Assembly (NCBI GenBank): GCA_028023455.1
Contig: JAQFVV010006221.1
Coordinates: forward strand, 10,087,011-10,151,010
Origin: Epiperipatus broadwayi
Lineage: Eukaryota; Onychophora; Udeonychophora; Euonychophora; Peripatidae
Reading direction: 5' to 3'
DNA: 64,000 bases
Shown: positions 11,394-21,954 of the stretch, piece by piece
Position numbering within the stretch: position 1 is the first letter of the stretch
How the letters are laid out: each line of letters begins with the position of its first letter
Notes under the pieces: model-generated
What the model was told of the DNA's origin: nothing
The model's input: the letters and a program-made list of their open reading frames with translations, nothing else
Databases searched by the model: none
Position numbers and translations under genes: made by a program

Positions 11394-11411
11394 AGATCAA
11401 CATCTGCCACA

Positions 11412-11413
<2 letters not shown>

Positions 11414-11461
<48 letters not shown>
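11414..11461. repeat. (TA)n microsatellite
   Basis: Long TA tract followed by a duplicated AATCTGCCACACTTATATA block (11461-11490). Confidence 0.95.
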
Positions 11462-11463
<2 letters not shown>

Positions 11464-11768
11464 CTGCCACACTTATATATATATATATAATCAGTACTTG
11501 GTATTCTACCCATTCCTCTTCTGTGCATTTAAATGGGTTTAAGGTCATGCATATGAGAAGTCAGAATGACTTACAATTAACATAGGTATGACAACAAAAT
11601 TGGAAAACAAGGACTATGAACATACCATCATCAGATTTCAACATTATAGATGGATGAAGAGCTAGAGAGTGGAAAGGATTGAGGCCTATCCATTAAAGTT
11701 TGAAGAATTTCTATTTTAATATAAACCAAACATTGTTTATATATATATGCACAGAAGATGATGATTTG

Positions 11769-11814
11769 GACCAACTGATGAGTGCTGGTTCACCATGAAA
11801 TAAGTGTATTGGAA
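11769..11814 (+). ncRNA. HHR-A hammerhead, nearly intact
   Basis: CTGATGA at 11775-11781 and GAAA are both present. Stem II pairs 5 of 6 (one C-C mismatch), stem III pairs 3 bp with one G-U, and stem I is CCAA/TTGG. Predicted cleavage is after an A in a GUA/UUGG context. Confidence 0.75.
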
Positions 11815-11969
11815 ATCATAATCTTTTTCACATGTATGTAGTCATGGGTATCACTTATATATGATGAAGTTGATGACTAAAGACAACTTGAATGTCTAGG
11901 TTCAGGTCCCCTCTAATTACATCTAGATTAAAAGTATATATAATATACTTGTATTTAAATGTTAAATTA

Positions 11970-12197
11970 TGCTTATATTTACTTTTATGCTTATAAAACT
12001 AAATTACATCATTAATTAGTTTTATAATTGATTCTGCCTTAATCTTTTTTAAAAATATTATTCTCATTTATCTTTTCCAATAATTCTTTACCTTGATAAC
12101 ATCACAGTTTATGTATTTCAATAGATCTGTATGAACATCAATCTTTAAAATAGTAGATGATTTTCCCAAGGCAATACGTTAGTTTAAAATAAAAGTC
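11970..12197. other. No gene seen
   Basis: AT-rich spacer. Confidence 0.5.
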
Positions 12198-12468
12198 ATT
12201 GCTCAATGATTAATATATAATATTGTATAAAGAATAATTCTTCATACATGCACTGGAATTGATAAGTACTCTCTCCCATCAATAATTGTTTTAAAACCAT
12301 AGTTTGGTTCAGTGGTCCATCTATGGTAAACGCTTGTTCCTTAGATAAACTAACAATTATTGATCATGTCTAAATTATGGTTTGATCAGTTCCAGTGAAT
12401 ATGTAAAGAATAGTTTTCCTTCTACAATATTACAGATATATAAATCATTGCTCAGAAATGTAATGTTG
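12198..12468. repeat. Imperfect foldback, ~270 bp
   Basis: Diverged arms ~12200-12275 and ~12390-12465. CACTGGAATTGAT on the left pairs with ATCAGTTCCAGTG on the right, and CATTGCTCAATGATTA pairs with the right-hand AATCATTGCTCAG block. The minus ORF over the right arm is a by-product. Confidence 0.6.
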
Positions 12469-12804
12469 TACAAAAAATGTTGGATAGGCCTATTCATTAC
12501 AATAATAAATGTGACATTGTTTGTCAAATCCTCTACCTGAAGGCAAGTAAAGTAATTAGATGATGGAATACTATCCAAGCTATAAGACTTGATCATCATA
12601 TCATTGATTATTTTGCCATTGTCTGTTATTCTTTGATGTAATTTTATTCGATCATGTTAACATTTAATATTTTATTACAAACTTTAATGGATTCTTAAGG
12701 AAACTACAAAAACAAATAGTGGTATGTCATTTTGAATATATATTATTCATATGATTTTAGGAATTAATTTCATAGCATCTAATTGTAGGAATAATAATAA
12801 TAGT

Positions 12805-12914
12805 ATAGTAGTAGTAGTAGTAGTACTGCCACCACCATCACAACTACCACTATTACTACTACTACTACTACTACTACTACTAATTCCAATGCTGCTGCTG
12901 CTACCACTACCACC

Positions 12915-13005
<91 letters not shown>

Positions 13006-13035
13006 GTACTACTACTACTACTACTACAACAACAA
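12805..13035. repeat. Trinucleotide microsatellite (CTA/CCA/CTG mix)
   Basis: A ~230 bp ACT/CTA-type array with CCA, GCT and ACA variants. It opens long low-complexity frames on both strands (poly-Ser, poly-Val, poly-Leu), which are not genes. Confidence 0.95.
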
Positions 13036-13044
13036 CAAGCCATT

Positions 13045-13560
13045 TTAAATAGAAAAGTACCATGCATTAAAAATTAATGTTCAAAAGTAATAAAATTATA
13101 ATCTATGACTCTCACATATCTGAATTATTAAATTGTTTGACATCTTGAAATATTCAGTTCCAACAACAACATCATATGTCTTTATTATATGCTACTCATA
13201 TGCTTCTAAAATTAGTTTTCTTCATGTTATTTTAAATCTACTATCCTATAATATCACCAATCCTAAACGTGTTTCAACTTATATATTTAGAAGGTGCATC
13301 AGCCTTTTACTTTTTTATATTATTCATTCTCATATCTTGAAATTAAAAAATATATATTTGAACCAAATTAATTCACTTTCATCATAATAGAAGACTGTAG
13401 CTTTATGTCAGCATAAAGTAGATGCTTCTAGAATAGGATAAGGAAAACTTATCCTTGAAATAATTAGTTCTAATATTTTCAGGTTTTAAAGATAACCAGA
13501 TTTGATACTAAAATCTTTCTTTTTGCATATAAATATAATATAGTTCATATCGACATCATA
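13045..13560. other. No gene seen
   Basis: AT-rich. The 84-codon ORF at 13133-13387 has no recognisable domain. Confidence 0.5.
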
Positions 13561-13565
13561 ATTTT

Positions 13566-13830
13566 CAACCAATAGTGTGATTCATTGCAGGATGAAGGTC
13601 TCTCCATGTTCAATCCATCATCTCAGACTTCTAACCCCATTTTTCCACATCATCCCAGCACACATCCTTATTTGATTCATCTAACATATAATCACTTTCC
13701 AGGTCTTTTATAATCATTGGAATTCAGTTTAAGATTTGAACTATTTATCTATTATCATCACTTCTAGCAATATGTCCAGCCCAACTCCACTTTAGTTTTT
13801 TAACACTATCAATGATATCAGTAATGCCTG
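13566..13830 (-). pseudogene. RTE-clade LINE 3' fragment
   Basis: The minus strand matches the 3' end of the RTE element at 17.4-20.6 kb: the GAGAGACCTTCATCCTGC terminal block (13583-13605), the KDLESDYM region and the WAGHIARS-like block near 13780. 5'-truncated. Confidence 0.8.
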
Positions 13831-15168
13831 TTTGTTCTCTCACCCATATAATCAGTAGTAATAATATTTTAACTGATAACAAAAAGCCGCTATCAATTAA
13901 AAAGTTGAAAATTATTAGAATCTTTAAAATAGAGCTTTTCTATGTTGAAATAAAGATATGTGCCAATAGAAGATATATTCTGCTTAAAAATTTATTTGAA
14001 AATTATACATTTTCAAAATGTTTCTGTAATATTTGAAAAAAAAATGTTTATTTATTTGTAGCTTTAAGAATTCTTTATCTTTTCATATTTCAGCCATTTT
14101 TGGATAGAAATTTATCACTTGCAGTCTTCTTGGTGGTGCTGCAGCATACCTGGTGGCCAAAGTACATGTAACTGAAAACTACCCAACTCTATTAATTAAC
14201 TTTGTTTTAAATTTTTGTATGGTTGTTTATAAACATTTATTTTTAATTATGTAATATTTTTGTGTTGCTAAATTGCTTTTAGTAATACTACTCCACTATA
14301 CATGCAGGAAATTGTTTATTTCTGATACACCATAAGAATAACTTAAAAATTAAAATAAAGTAAAAATAAAGAAAAGGTGTATGATCATTAAGTGATTTAT
14401 TTGCTTAAAGATCAAATATAATTTATTGTGCATGAATTCTAGTATCCTAAACTTATCATAAATCAAATTTGCATTACTGTGTCAGAGTATGGATGCATCA
14501 CCTTAAATTTTACAAAAATGCTCATCTCTATGAGAACCTCTCAATTCATTCTTTATTGTTTATATATCTTAAATATAGACATATATTATACATTCAGTCA
14601 TTATAATAGACCTAAGAACATATTCAAAAAATTGAATCATAAATAGATAAAAATTTACATTTCTATTTTAATCCATTACTACTATCACCATAGAATATCT
14701 GACTTTATTACTACTATTATTTAATTTCTAAAGAAAAGAATATACCTTATTATTAGTTTGGTCAGTATAGTAATAAAAACGTTATATCTTTAAATAAAAA
14801 AGAACAAAAAAAACACTCTTTATTCTTCGAAGTAATAAAATACTTTCAATAAAAAAAAATTATAGATTTTGTTTCAATGATATTTCACAACAAATACGTT
14901 CTCTAAGTTTTGAGCGTTTTCTTTGTAAATATCATAAATATAATAGCAAAGAAATAAAAAAATATTAAAGTATTAGACTTTTACCATTTAGTTTTTATTA
15001 AAAATGCCACTATTTAAAATACTGTTATAATGTACATAAATAAGGATACATGTAACTTTAAAATCAATTTCAATTTTTGATACTCTAAATATGTAAAGTT
15101 CTAAAATGAGATCTTAATGATTCGTCTGGCTTACTTTTAATATCTGCACAAATAACAGTTAATCCGGT
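13831..15168. other. No gene seen
   Basis: AT-rich. 14090-14190 is slightly richer in GC but shows no motif. Confidence 0.55.
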
Positions 15169-15435
15169 ACTGTGGTATTAGAGCTGCGACATGAAAATAC
15201 GAAAAGCATTAATGTAAAGAATAGTTAAAATGCGTGTTTAAATCAAATTTAGTGTGAGTTTGCACATGCATATTCTGCATAATCTATTTTAATACATTGT
15301 ACAGGCTTACACCTGCATTTATATATGTAATATATGCAGGATTCGGACTCAGACTTTCACACGACCTACAACTCTCATTGCCATCTTATATTGTTGACTC
15401 ACCTGATTACACACATGTTGAAAAGATAACTAATC

Positions 15436-15480
15436 GCCAATATTAGTATTTCGTGCTAGACCAGCACTCATTAAAGTATG
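15436..15480 (-). ncRNA. HHR-A hammerhead, core mutated
   Basis: Minus strand: stem II GTGCT/AGCAC and GAAA are intact, but CTGATGA is TTAATGA and the 5' strand of stem I has lost its CCAA. Predicted inactive. Confidence 0.7.
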
Positions 15481-15544
15481 AAGATTGGTTATCTTAATAT
15501 AAAGCTGAATACTAATTGTATATATGTGTGGAGATGGTAATCTG

Positions 15545-15590
15545 AACCAACTGATGAGTGCTGGTTTAGCACGAAATACATATATTGGTT
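15545..15590 (+). ncRNA. Canonical minimal type I hammerhead ribozyme (HHR-A)
   Basis: Every element is present. Stem I AACCAA (15545-15550) pairs fully with TTGGTT (15585-15590). The core is CTGATGA (15551-15557). Stem II GTGCTG (15558-15563) pairs with TAGCAC (15567-15572), five Watson-Crick pairs and one G-U, closed by a 3 nt loop. GAAA is at 15573-15576. Stem III is 3 bp (15576-15578 with 15581-15583) with a 2 nt loop. The cleavable nucleotide is A15584 in an AUA context, which fits the UH rule. The 3 bp stem III with a tiny loop is typical of PLE and metazoan retrozyme hammerheads, which often act as dimers. Confidence 0.92.
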
Positions 15591-15673
15591 ATTATTTATC
15601 TTTTCAACATGTGTGTGATCAGGTGAGTCAGCAATATAAGATGACACTGAGAGTTGTAGGTCGTGTGAAAGTC

Positions 15674-15688
15674 TGAGTTCGAATCCCA
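15674..15688 (+). promoter_or_regulatory. Pol III B-box-like block of the HHR-A unit
   Basis: GAGTTCGAATCCC matches the tRNA B-box consensus GGTTCGANNCC at nearly all positions. Related blocks (GAGTTCAAATCCC and similar) sit at the same place in other HHR-A copies near 42100, 54875 and 55345. No convincing A box was found. Confidence 0.5.
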
Positions 15689-15959
15689 CATATATTACAT
15701 ATATAAATACAGGTGTAAGCCTGTACAATGTATTAAAATAGATTATGCAGAATATGCACGTGCAAACACACACTCAATTTGATTTAAACACGCATTTTAA
15801 CTATTCTTCACATTAATGCTTTTCGTATTTTTTTTGTTAAATTGTTTTTTTTTAAATGTAGATTTTAAAATATGATTTTGATTTAATAACCTAATTAATT
15901 TAATGATTAAACGATTATAATTCTTCATGTCGCAGCTCTAATACCACAGTTACCCGTTA

Positions 15960-16785
15960 ATCCATTTTGTATTGCTCTACTCTAGAGTCAAAAATGCATG
16001 CATGCACAATTAATGAATGTTAGGTAATTATATCAACTATATCTCCAACTAGTTCTGGATATTGACTGTCCATTACTAATTGGAATTGTACAGTAGAAAC
16101 AAAGGCGAAGCTTAAAAGTATATGAGCACTTCAAAATGATTAAGGCGAATAAATATTTGTACTTACCTAAGTAAGGAAGAATTATATAGAATAAATTATT
16201 TCTGATATTACAGATCTGTTATATATCAGGAAACAATTAAGATAGTGATAATATATCCAGTAGATATATGTGTGCGCGCGATCGTGTGTATTGCGAAATT
16301 CAAATCAAGTAAAGTAATGCAAACTATTTTTTAAAAACGATTTTTTTTTAAAGAAAGAAAATATAAACACTAATATTTGTCAAAACAGAATTTTTTAAAA
16401 AAAAGATTTTTGTTCAAATTAGTATTGAAAAGCTTTCCATCTATGCAATATTAATCTGGAAATGTGTGAAACATTAAGTAAAAATACATCCTGATCAATA
16501 TTTTTATTTATATTAAAAGCATATTTAGCAATTGAAATTTCTTGGTTTAAAAAAAAGAAAAGAGAAAGCAGTTCATTTCGAAAAGAATTTAAAAATAAAA
16601 ATCCGAACTTTTAATTCCATTGATCAAATCCAGCTTCTACCTTCTAATCTTTCTTTTTTTATTAATCAATTTAATATCAGAAGTTTATCTGCTCATTAAA
16701 TCATCTACATATAGCAGTGTGTATGTGTGTGTGGATGGAAATCTTTTCACTGATCATTCTACTCGGGATTTATAAGAAGTTAGAG
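15960..16785. other. No gene seen
   Basis: AT-rich with poly-A/T runs; nothing recognised. Confidence 0.55.
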
Positions 16786-16789
16786 CGAC

Positions 16790-16866
16790 CGACATGCGAG
16801 AGCCAGAATCGATCCTGGGACATCCTGATTTTAAGTCGGACGCTCTCACCAACTATGCCTAATTGA
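16790..16866 (-). mobile_element. tRNA-derived SINE head
   Basis: Minus strand: A-box-like TAGTTGGTGAGAGCG, an anticodon-loop-like CTTAAAA and B-box-like GGATCGATTCT are spaced as in a tRNA. The rest of the SINE may extend to ~16730. No functional acceptor stem is seen, so this is a SINE rather than a tRNA gene. Confidence 0.65.
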
Positions 16867-17103
16867 ATATTATGTACCTGTTAATAAAGTAATTTCCTTT
16901 ATCAGAAATATCCAGTTTGCTGATCAGCAGATTTTAGATAATTCAGTATTTATTAACGTAATTGTATATGTCAAAAGAAATGCAAAGACTATAGATGTAT
17001 AAAATGCAAAAGAGAAATGCAAAGTATATGCAAACTATAGATATTTTAAGTGTCTGAGTCATCTCTATCGAAGCATCTTTTAAAGTACTGATTTGTGTCA
17101 AGC

Positions 17104-17178
17104 GTTGGGGGCCTAGAGGTTAGCATAGCTGCCTTCCAAGCAGCTGGCCCGGGTTTACTGCCCGGTCAAGGCTTTGAC
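17104..17178 (+). mobile_element. tRNA-Gly-like SINE head
   Basis: GGCCTAGAGGTTAGCA, an anticodon arm CTGCCTTCCAAGCAG (TCC anticodon position) and a degenerate B box GGGTTTACTGCCC form a tRNA-Gly-like block, followed by a TA tract at 17179-17195. Too diverged for a tRNA gene. Confidence 0.65.
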
Positions 17179-17783
17179 ATATATATATATATATAAGTAC
17201 TGATTTGTTAAAATCTCTTCAAATAATAATTGAAGATGTTTAAATGCAAAATTAAAGATCCTGAATAAGATAATAAACAATAAAAAAAGTAAGATCAAAA
17301 AAGCATATCATTTATCTGGCAATAATCTCTCTAAATCATTAGTCTGACATAATATAGTTTTGTAACTGCTGAAAGGAGTTTGCTGTTAACTGAAAGGAGA
17401 CCCATTGATTCCTCTTGGAGGTCATAAGAAACCGAGCAAGGCAAATTCCTAATATCCACCCCATATGTACTTGTCATTGCAGCTGTTATTACTATGTGGT
17501 TATTCATATAGTCTACGAACATGGACAGGTTGCTCACCAACACGCATTAGCCAGTGTGGTGAGTTTATTGGCTTTTTACCTCTGAGTTTAAGATCAAAAA
17601 ACACCTTGATCTTTCTTCTAGTTGCCTTATAAGGCAGAATGAATGTTTGTGTAAATGGTAAATATTTTTCCAATATATACAATTATGATAGACAAAAATA
17701 AATCATGGCCCTTATTCCCAGGAAGCTGGAAAGTCACCAAGGCAGAGGATGCTAGGAATCCCTTGATTGTGGACCCAGGCTTC

Positions 17784-18638
17784 CATTTGATGATGACTTT
17801 TTATTTAGGTACTTACAACTGCAGATCACTTTTAAGTGAAGGAAGATTGCAAGAATTAAAAGAAGAACTATCCTATATTAAATGGGACATTAGACTTTGT
17901 GAAGTTAGAAGAAAAGGTGAAGAGATAATTGATTTAAAAAGTGGACATATACTCTATTATAAAGGCACAAATATTGGAAATACAAGTGGAGTAGGATTCA
18001 TTATAAATAAAAAGTGGAAAAACAATATTGTGGAGATTGATGGTGTATTGGACAGACTGGCAAGATTAGTTATACAACTTAATAGCAAATACCAAATGCA
18101 GATAATTCAGGTTTATGCCCCAACAAGTTCTCATAGTGATGAAGTAGTAGAAGATTTTTATATGGATGTACAAAAGGCTTTTGATCAGAGTAAACAACAT
18201 TTTAAAATTGTTATGGGAGACTTTAATGCTAGAATTGGTAGACAAATGAAAGATGAAATTGCTGTAGGTAATTTTGGTTATGGTAATAGAAATGAGAGAG
18301 GACATAGATTTGTGGAGTTTGCAGAAAAAGAAAAACTTTATATTATGAATTCATTTTTTGAGAAAAATGTTAAAAGGAAATGGACATGGAAACATCCAAA
18401 TGAAGGTACAGCAGAATTGGATTATATTTTAACTAACAGAAAATACATATTTCAAGATTGTAATGTTCTTAATAAATTTAACATAGGAAGTGATCATAGA
18501 TTAGTAAGATTTAAGACACATGTTAATGAAAAACTAGAGAGACAAAAATTATTAAGAAAAACATTATTCACAGTTGATATTCCTAATCTTCAGAAACATT
18601 CTAATGAATTTAAATTAGAACTTACAAATCAGTATTAG
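17784..18638 (+). pseudogene. RTE apurinic-like endonuclease domain
   Basis: The open frame begins at 17655, but the family N-terminus is better placed at the ATG at 17784: MTFYLGTYNCRSL, with the Asn of the first APE block. Then follow the block around IRLCEVRRKGE (Glu metal ligand), GVGFIINKKW, IIQVYAPTSSHSD, VMGDFNARIG (Asp and Asn of the active site), LDYILTNRKY and SDHRLV (catalytic Asp-His). All main catalytic residues appear present. The enzyme nicks genomic DNA to prime reverse transcription. The frame ends at TAG 18636-18638, where the full protein should continue, so the element is frameshifted. Upstream codons 17655-17783 include WPLFPGSWKV and probably belong to the leader. Confidence 0.9.
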
Positions 18639-18661
18639 TAGATTTTGAACATAATTCAGAT

Positions 18662-19150
18662 TTGAATGAAATTAATATGAAAATAACTGATACACTTTTA
18701 AAAACTGCAACAAAGATAGCTAATAAAAAAAAGCAGCAATTGACCAATAAAATTTCAATTGAGACTAAAGAATTTATGAAGCAAAAAAGGAATATGAAGA
18801 TATACAAAAATGATGCATTAAAAAGGATTGAATATCTCGAATTTTGTAAAATGGTGTGGAAAAGAGTTGAAAATGATATAAGAAAGTATAACTGTGAACT
18901 AGCAAGAAAAGCTGTAGAAGAAAATAAAAGTCTTAATAATGTAAAACAACATTTTGGTATTGGTAGGAAATTTATATCTGCAATAAGAAAAAAAGATGGA
19001 ATTACTACTAAAAAGAGAGATAACATCATGAAATGGGTATAAGACTTCTATCAAGAATTATATAGTAATAAAGAACAAGTACCTCCTATATCTATTATAT
19101 CTTCTGAATTGCCCAGAATTTTAAATGAAGAAGTGAGACATGCAAATTAA
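18662..19150 (+). pseudogene. RTE linker between endonuclease and RT
   Basis: The frame differs from the endonuclease frame. It is Lys-rich and probably helical, with the recognisable RTE region WV-DFYQELY after a TAA at 19040-19042. It runs on in the same frame to a second stop at 19148-19150. Its role in the family is RNA or DNA contact between domains; no catalytic motif. Confidence 0.75.
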
Positions 19151-19887
19151 ATGTATATAAAAAAGAAAAGGCTCCAGGTAATGACGGAATTATAACTGAT
19201 ATATTAAAAGAATCAGGTGAAGAAATATATATATATTTTTTAGCAAAGTTATATACCCAAGGTCTAAATGATAAAGATGTATCAGATGATTGGAAGAATG
19301 CAATATTAATATTAATATTTATAAAAGTTGATAAAGAACATATTGGAAATTACAGGCCTATCAGCCTTTTATCAGTTTTATATAAAAAAATTTACCAAGA
19401 TAATTACAACTCTCTACAGAAAACATTGGATTTCCACCAACCAAGAGAACAAGCTGGATTTAAAAGTGGTTTTAGTTCAGTAGATCATATCCAGGTATTG
19501 AGAGAAGTTATAGAAAGGACAAATAAATATGAGTTGCCATTATGCTTTGGATTTGTAGATTCTGAAAAGGCATTTGATTCTATAAACATTTCTTCAGTGA
19601 TTAAAGCCTTGGATCATCAAGGTATAGATCCAGGATATTGTCATATTTTAAAGAATATTTATAAAAATGCAACAGCAACAATTAGAGTACATAATAATAC
19701 TAGGAAAGTCAACATTAAAAAGGGTGTAAGACAGGGTGACTCCATATCTCCAAAACTTTTTACAGCAGTGCTGCAAGAAGTATTTTGTGGATTAAAATGG
19801 GAAGCTAAAGGAGTGAAAGTAAATGAAGATTATTTAACTCATTTAGATTTTGCAGATGATGTGTTGTTTTTGAAAATAATACTTTAG
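19151..19887 (+). pseudogene. RTE reverse transcriptase palm
   Basis: The first part (19160-19425) reads KAPGNDGI, DDWKNAI and NYRPISLLSV in a frame without its own ATG. The open piece 19426-19887 continues with REQAGFKSGFSSVDHI, CFGFVDSEKAFDSI (first catalytic Asp), GVRQGDSISPKLF and the catalytic box FADDV near 19850-19862. All three catalytic Asp are kept. The stop at 19885-19887 breaks the frame directly after the palm core. Confidence 0.9.
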
Positions 19888-19898
19888 AGCTGCAGGAA

Positions 19899-20600
19899 AT
19901 GTTACAGGAGTTATCAGATGAAAGTAGAAAAGTAGGACTAAAGATAAATGTCAAAAAGACTAAAGTAATGTTTAATGAATTTTGTCAAAATATGAAAATA
20001 AAGATTGATTATGATAAGTTAGAAAAAGTTAACAGTTACAAATACCTTGGTCAGATTATTAATACAGATGGAAACATAATGGATAAAACCAATTGCAGAA
20101 TTAAACTTGGTTGGAGTGGTTTTGGTAGAAATAACTTGATACTAAAAGGAAATATGCCTATGTGTTTGAAAAGGAAAGTTTTTAATAAATGTGTTTTACC
20201 AGTTCTTACTTAGGAATCTGAAACTTGGACACTTAATAGAAGAGCAATACAGAGACTTCAGACCACTCAAAGAAGTATGAGAAGATGCATGTTGGGAGTA
20301 ACAAGAAGGGATTGAAAATGGAATATATGTGTAAGAGAACAAACAGGTCTTACTGACCTCATTGAAAAAATTAAAAGACTGAAGTGGAGTTGGGCTGGAC
20401 ATATTGCTAGAAGAGATGATAATAGATGGACAATTGAAATCTTAAACTGGATTCCAAGAGATTTTAAAAGACCCAGAAAGAGACCACCATGTGAGATGGA
20501 TGAATGAAATAAGAAAGTGTGCAGGGGTGATGTGGAGAAGAGAAGCTAAAGATCGGAGATGGATTGAGCTTGGAAAGACCTTCATCCTGCAGTGGATTGA
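19899..20600 (+). pseudogene. RTE RT thumb and C-terminal region
   Basis: 19899-20213 encodes the thumb region, with GLKINVKKTK, YKYLGQIINTDGN and KVFNKCVLPVLT. A TAG at 20211-20213 replaces the Tyr codon usual before GSETW. The same frame then runs on through ESETWTLN, QRSMRRCMLG, KRLKWSWAGHIARR and NWIPRDFKRPRKRP to another stop near 20507. The terminal block (RRWIELGKTF..QWIDND) is in a different frame, so there is one more indel near 20500. Short minus-strand frames here are shadows. Confidence 0.85.
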
Positions 20601-20625
20601 TAATGATTGATGATGTTGATGATCT

Positions 20626-21160
20626 CTATTTTAAACTAAATAAGAAAGAAAATTACTTCCCACTAAATATAATTGGAGAATTACAATTTTCACATGCAAA
20701 TAATTTTTGCAAAATTTCTAAACTTATATTTTCTTCTAGATTATTCGATTAAAATGAATTAAGTTTTAAGAGTATGATTTATAACAGCAAATAAAAGAAA
20801 AGGAAAAAAAATGCAAACCAAATTTAGCTAAAAAAATAACTAATCTATACTTTGTGTCAATAATACTAATCCTATTATACTTGGAATCAAAACAATCATA
20901 TCAATTTTCAAATCTGTGTTAATTGAAACTCTTTTAGCCTGCACATGAAACTTAAAGCAAACTAATTAGAGACAGTATATTGATAATTAAAAAAAAAAAA
21001 CACATACATTTCTATTTGTCAAGCTATATTTGGCAATTCCTCCTAAAGAATTATCATCTATAGACATCAAAAGCAATTGATACTAGGTAGAAAAAAAATA
21101 AAAACATTTCACTATTTAATAGTATACTATTAAAAATCTAATGACTTATGACAAGTAAAT
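20626..21160. other. No gene seen
   Basis: AT-rich; short ORFs only. Confidence 0.55.
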
Positions 21161-21228
21161 TTGATGATGATAATAATAATAACAACCACAACCACAACAA
21201 CAACAACAACAACAACAATAATAATAAA
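21161..21228. repeat. (AAT/AAC)n microsatellite
   Basis: GAT, AAT, AAC/ACC and AAT triplet blocks in succession. Confidence 0.9.
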
Positions 21229-21564
21229 GATGGTGAAGCATAGAGAAATAGGACATGATCTACTCAAAAGATTGTCAATATCATAAAGACTTAGTATTCA
21301 TCAATAAAAGATTTAGTAATATCACAGCCAGTAATAATTCTGAATTTTATAGAACAAGAAAAAAAATTGTGATACATAACTATGTTCTCTAATTCAAATC
21401 TATAAAATATCAATAAACATCACATGATCACTATCTCATAGTATCACATAATTGTTATTAAACAATTCAAAACAAAGCAAAACTCTCCATATAGTAGTGC
21501 CATCTTGTGCTAACAAGAGCAATTAATGGATGCCAGAAGGCTTGTACATAAAATCCCTATCTAG

Positions 21565-21628
21565 TGCCTACTCATCCAATATCCCCAGACTAGTTTTTGG
21601 CTTGTGGCCTTCATCAGTGCTCTCAGAT
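21565..21628 (-). ncRNA. HHR-B hammerhead, GAAA box mutated
   Basis: Minus strand: CTGATGA at 21617-21611, but the GAAA box reads AAAA. Probably inactive copy of the motif on the opposite arm. Confidence 0.6.
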
Positions 21629-21685
21629 CCAAGGCTTCTCACTGATGAAGGCCACAAGCCAGAAACTAGTCTGGGGATATTGGAT
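21627..21685 (+). ncRNA. HHR-B type I hammerhead ribozyme
   Basis: Core CTGATGA at 21642-21648 and GAAA at 21662-21665. Stem III is 2 bp (AC/GU, loop UA), giving a GUC cleavage triplet ending at C21671. Stem I has an inner 6 bp helix (21636-21641 with 21672-21677, two G-U pairs), an internal loop, and an outer perfect 6 bp helix (21627-21632 with 21680-21685). The weak point is stem II, only GGC/GCC (21650-21652 with 21658-21660) above an A-A mismatch. The two-part stem I resembles natural type I hammerheads with loop contacts. Confidence 0.75.
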
Positions 21686-21954
21686 GAGTAGGCACTAGAT
21701 AGGGATTTTATGCACAAGCCTTCTGGCTTTTATTAATTACTCTTGTTAGCACAAGATGGCACTACTATATGGAGAGTTTTGCTTTCTATAAAATATCATT
21801 ATTTTTGAGTTTGTCCTCACTTGAATGATTGATTTCTAAATAAAAAAAATATGTTTTCAAAGTTCCTAAATAAATCTAAAGTAGTACATTTTTGACAAAT
21901 GGTGTCACCAGTACTATCGATACAGAATTATAAAAGATAACACTAGAGCAATAA

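Larger units (their letters stand above)
11205..11960. mobile_element. HHR-A inverted dimer (foldback)
   Basis: Left half (11205-11505) is a minus-strand HHR-A unit and right half (~11505-11950) a plus-strand unit. The outer ~150 bp are reverse complements, from the shared ATATATACTTTTAATCTAGA through the B-box-like block. Each half has a hammerhead pointing outward toward its B-box end. A TA microsatellite lies in the left half. Confidence 0.85.
15169..15951. mobile_element. HHR-A inverted dimer with two hammerheads
   Basis: The arms begin at ACTGTGGTATTAGAGCTGCG (left, ~15169) and its complement (right, ~15951) and pair over ~300 bp. About 100 bp of AT-rich filler at ~15825-15925 interrupts the right arm. 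The left arm carries a minus-strand hammerhead (15436-15480) and the right arm the intact plus-strand one (15545-15590). Each arm has a B-box-like GAGTTCGAATCCC or its relative ~90 bases beyond the ribozyme. High arm identity suggests recent formation. Confidence 0.9.
17380..20625 (+). mobile_element. RTE/BovB-clade LINE, near full length, broken
   Basis: The element has a 5' leader (about 17380-17780), an APE-type endonuclease frame, a linker, a reverse transcriptase and the short RTE C-terminus. It ends in a TGATGATGTTGATGAT-type tail (20590-20620), as in RTE elements. Four or more frame breaks separate the parts. It is the parent type of the fragments at 9.1, 13.6 and 43 kb. Confidence 0.9.
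21472..21784. mobile_element. HHR-B inverted dimer (foldback, ~310 bp)
   Basis: Near-perfect inverted repeat starting AAAGCAAAACTCTCC on the left and ending GGAGAGTTTTGCTTT on the right. The arms pair over ~145 bp and meet near 21618-21640. Each arm contains a hammerhead-like motif, one per strand. There is no ORF, and a target duplication is not obvious. The high arm identity indicates a young insertion. Confidence 0.9.

Noticed and set aside
11625-11640. Further hammerhead core at CATCATCAGATTT (and the same at 55081)
   Set aside because: CTGATGA is present on the minus strand, but there is no stem II or GAAA downstream; it is a conserved part of the HHR-A 5' region.
12747-13077. Three overlapping ORFs of 94-108 codons on both strands
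   Set aside because: They are frames through a trinucleotide microsatellite (poly-Ser, poly-Val, poly-Leu) and have no complex sequence.
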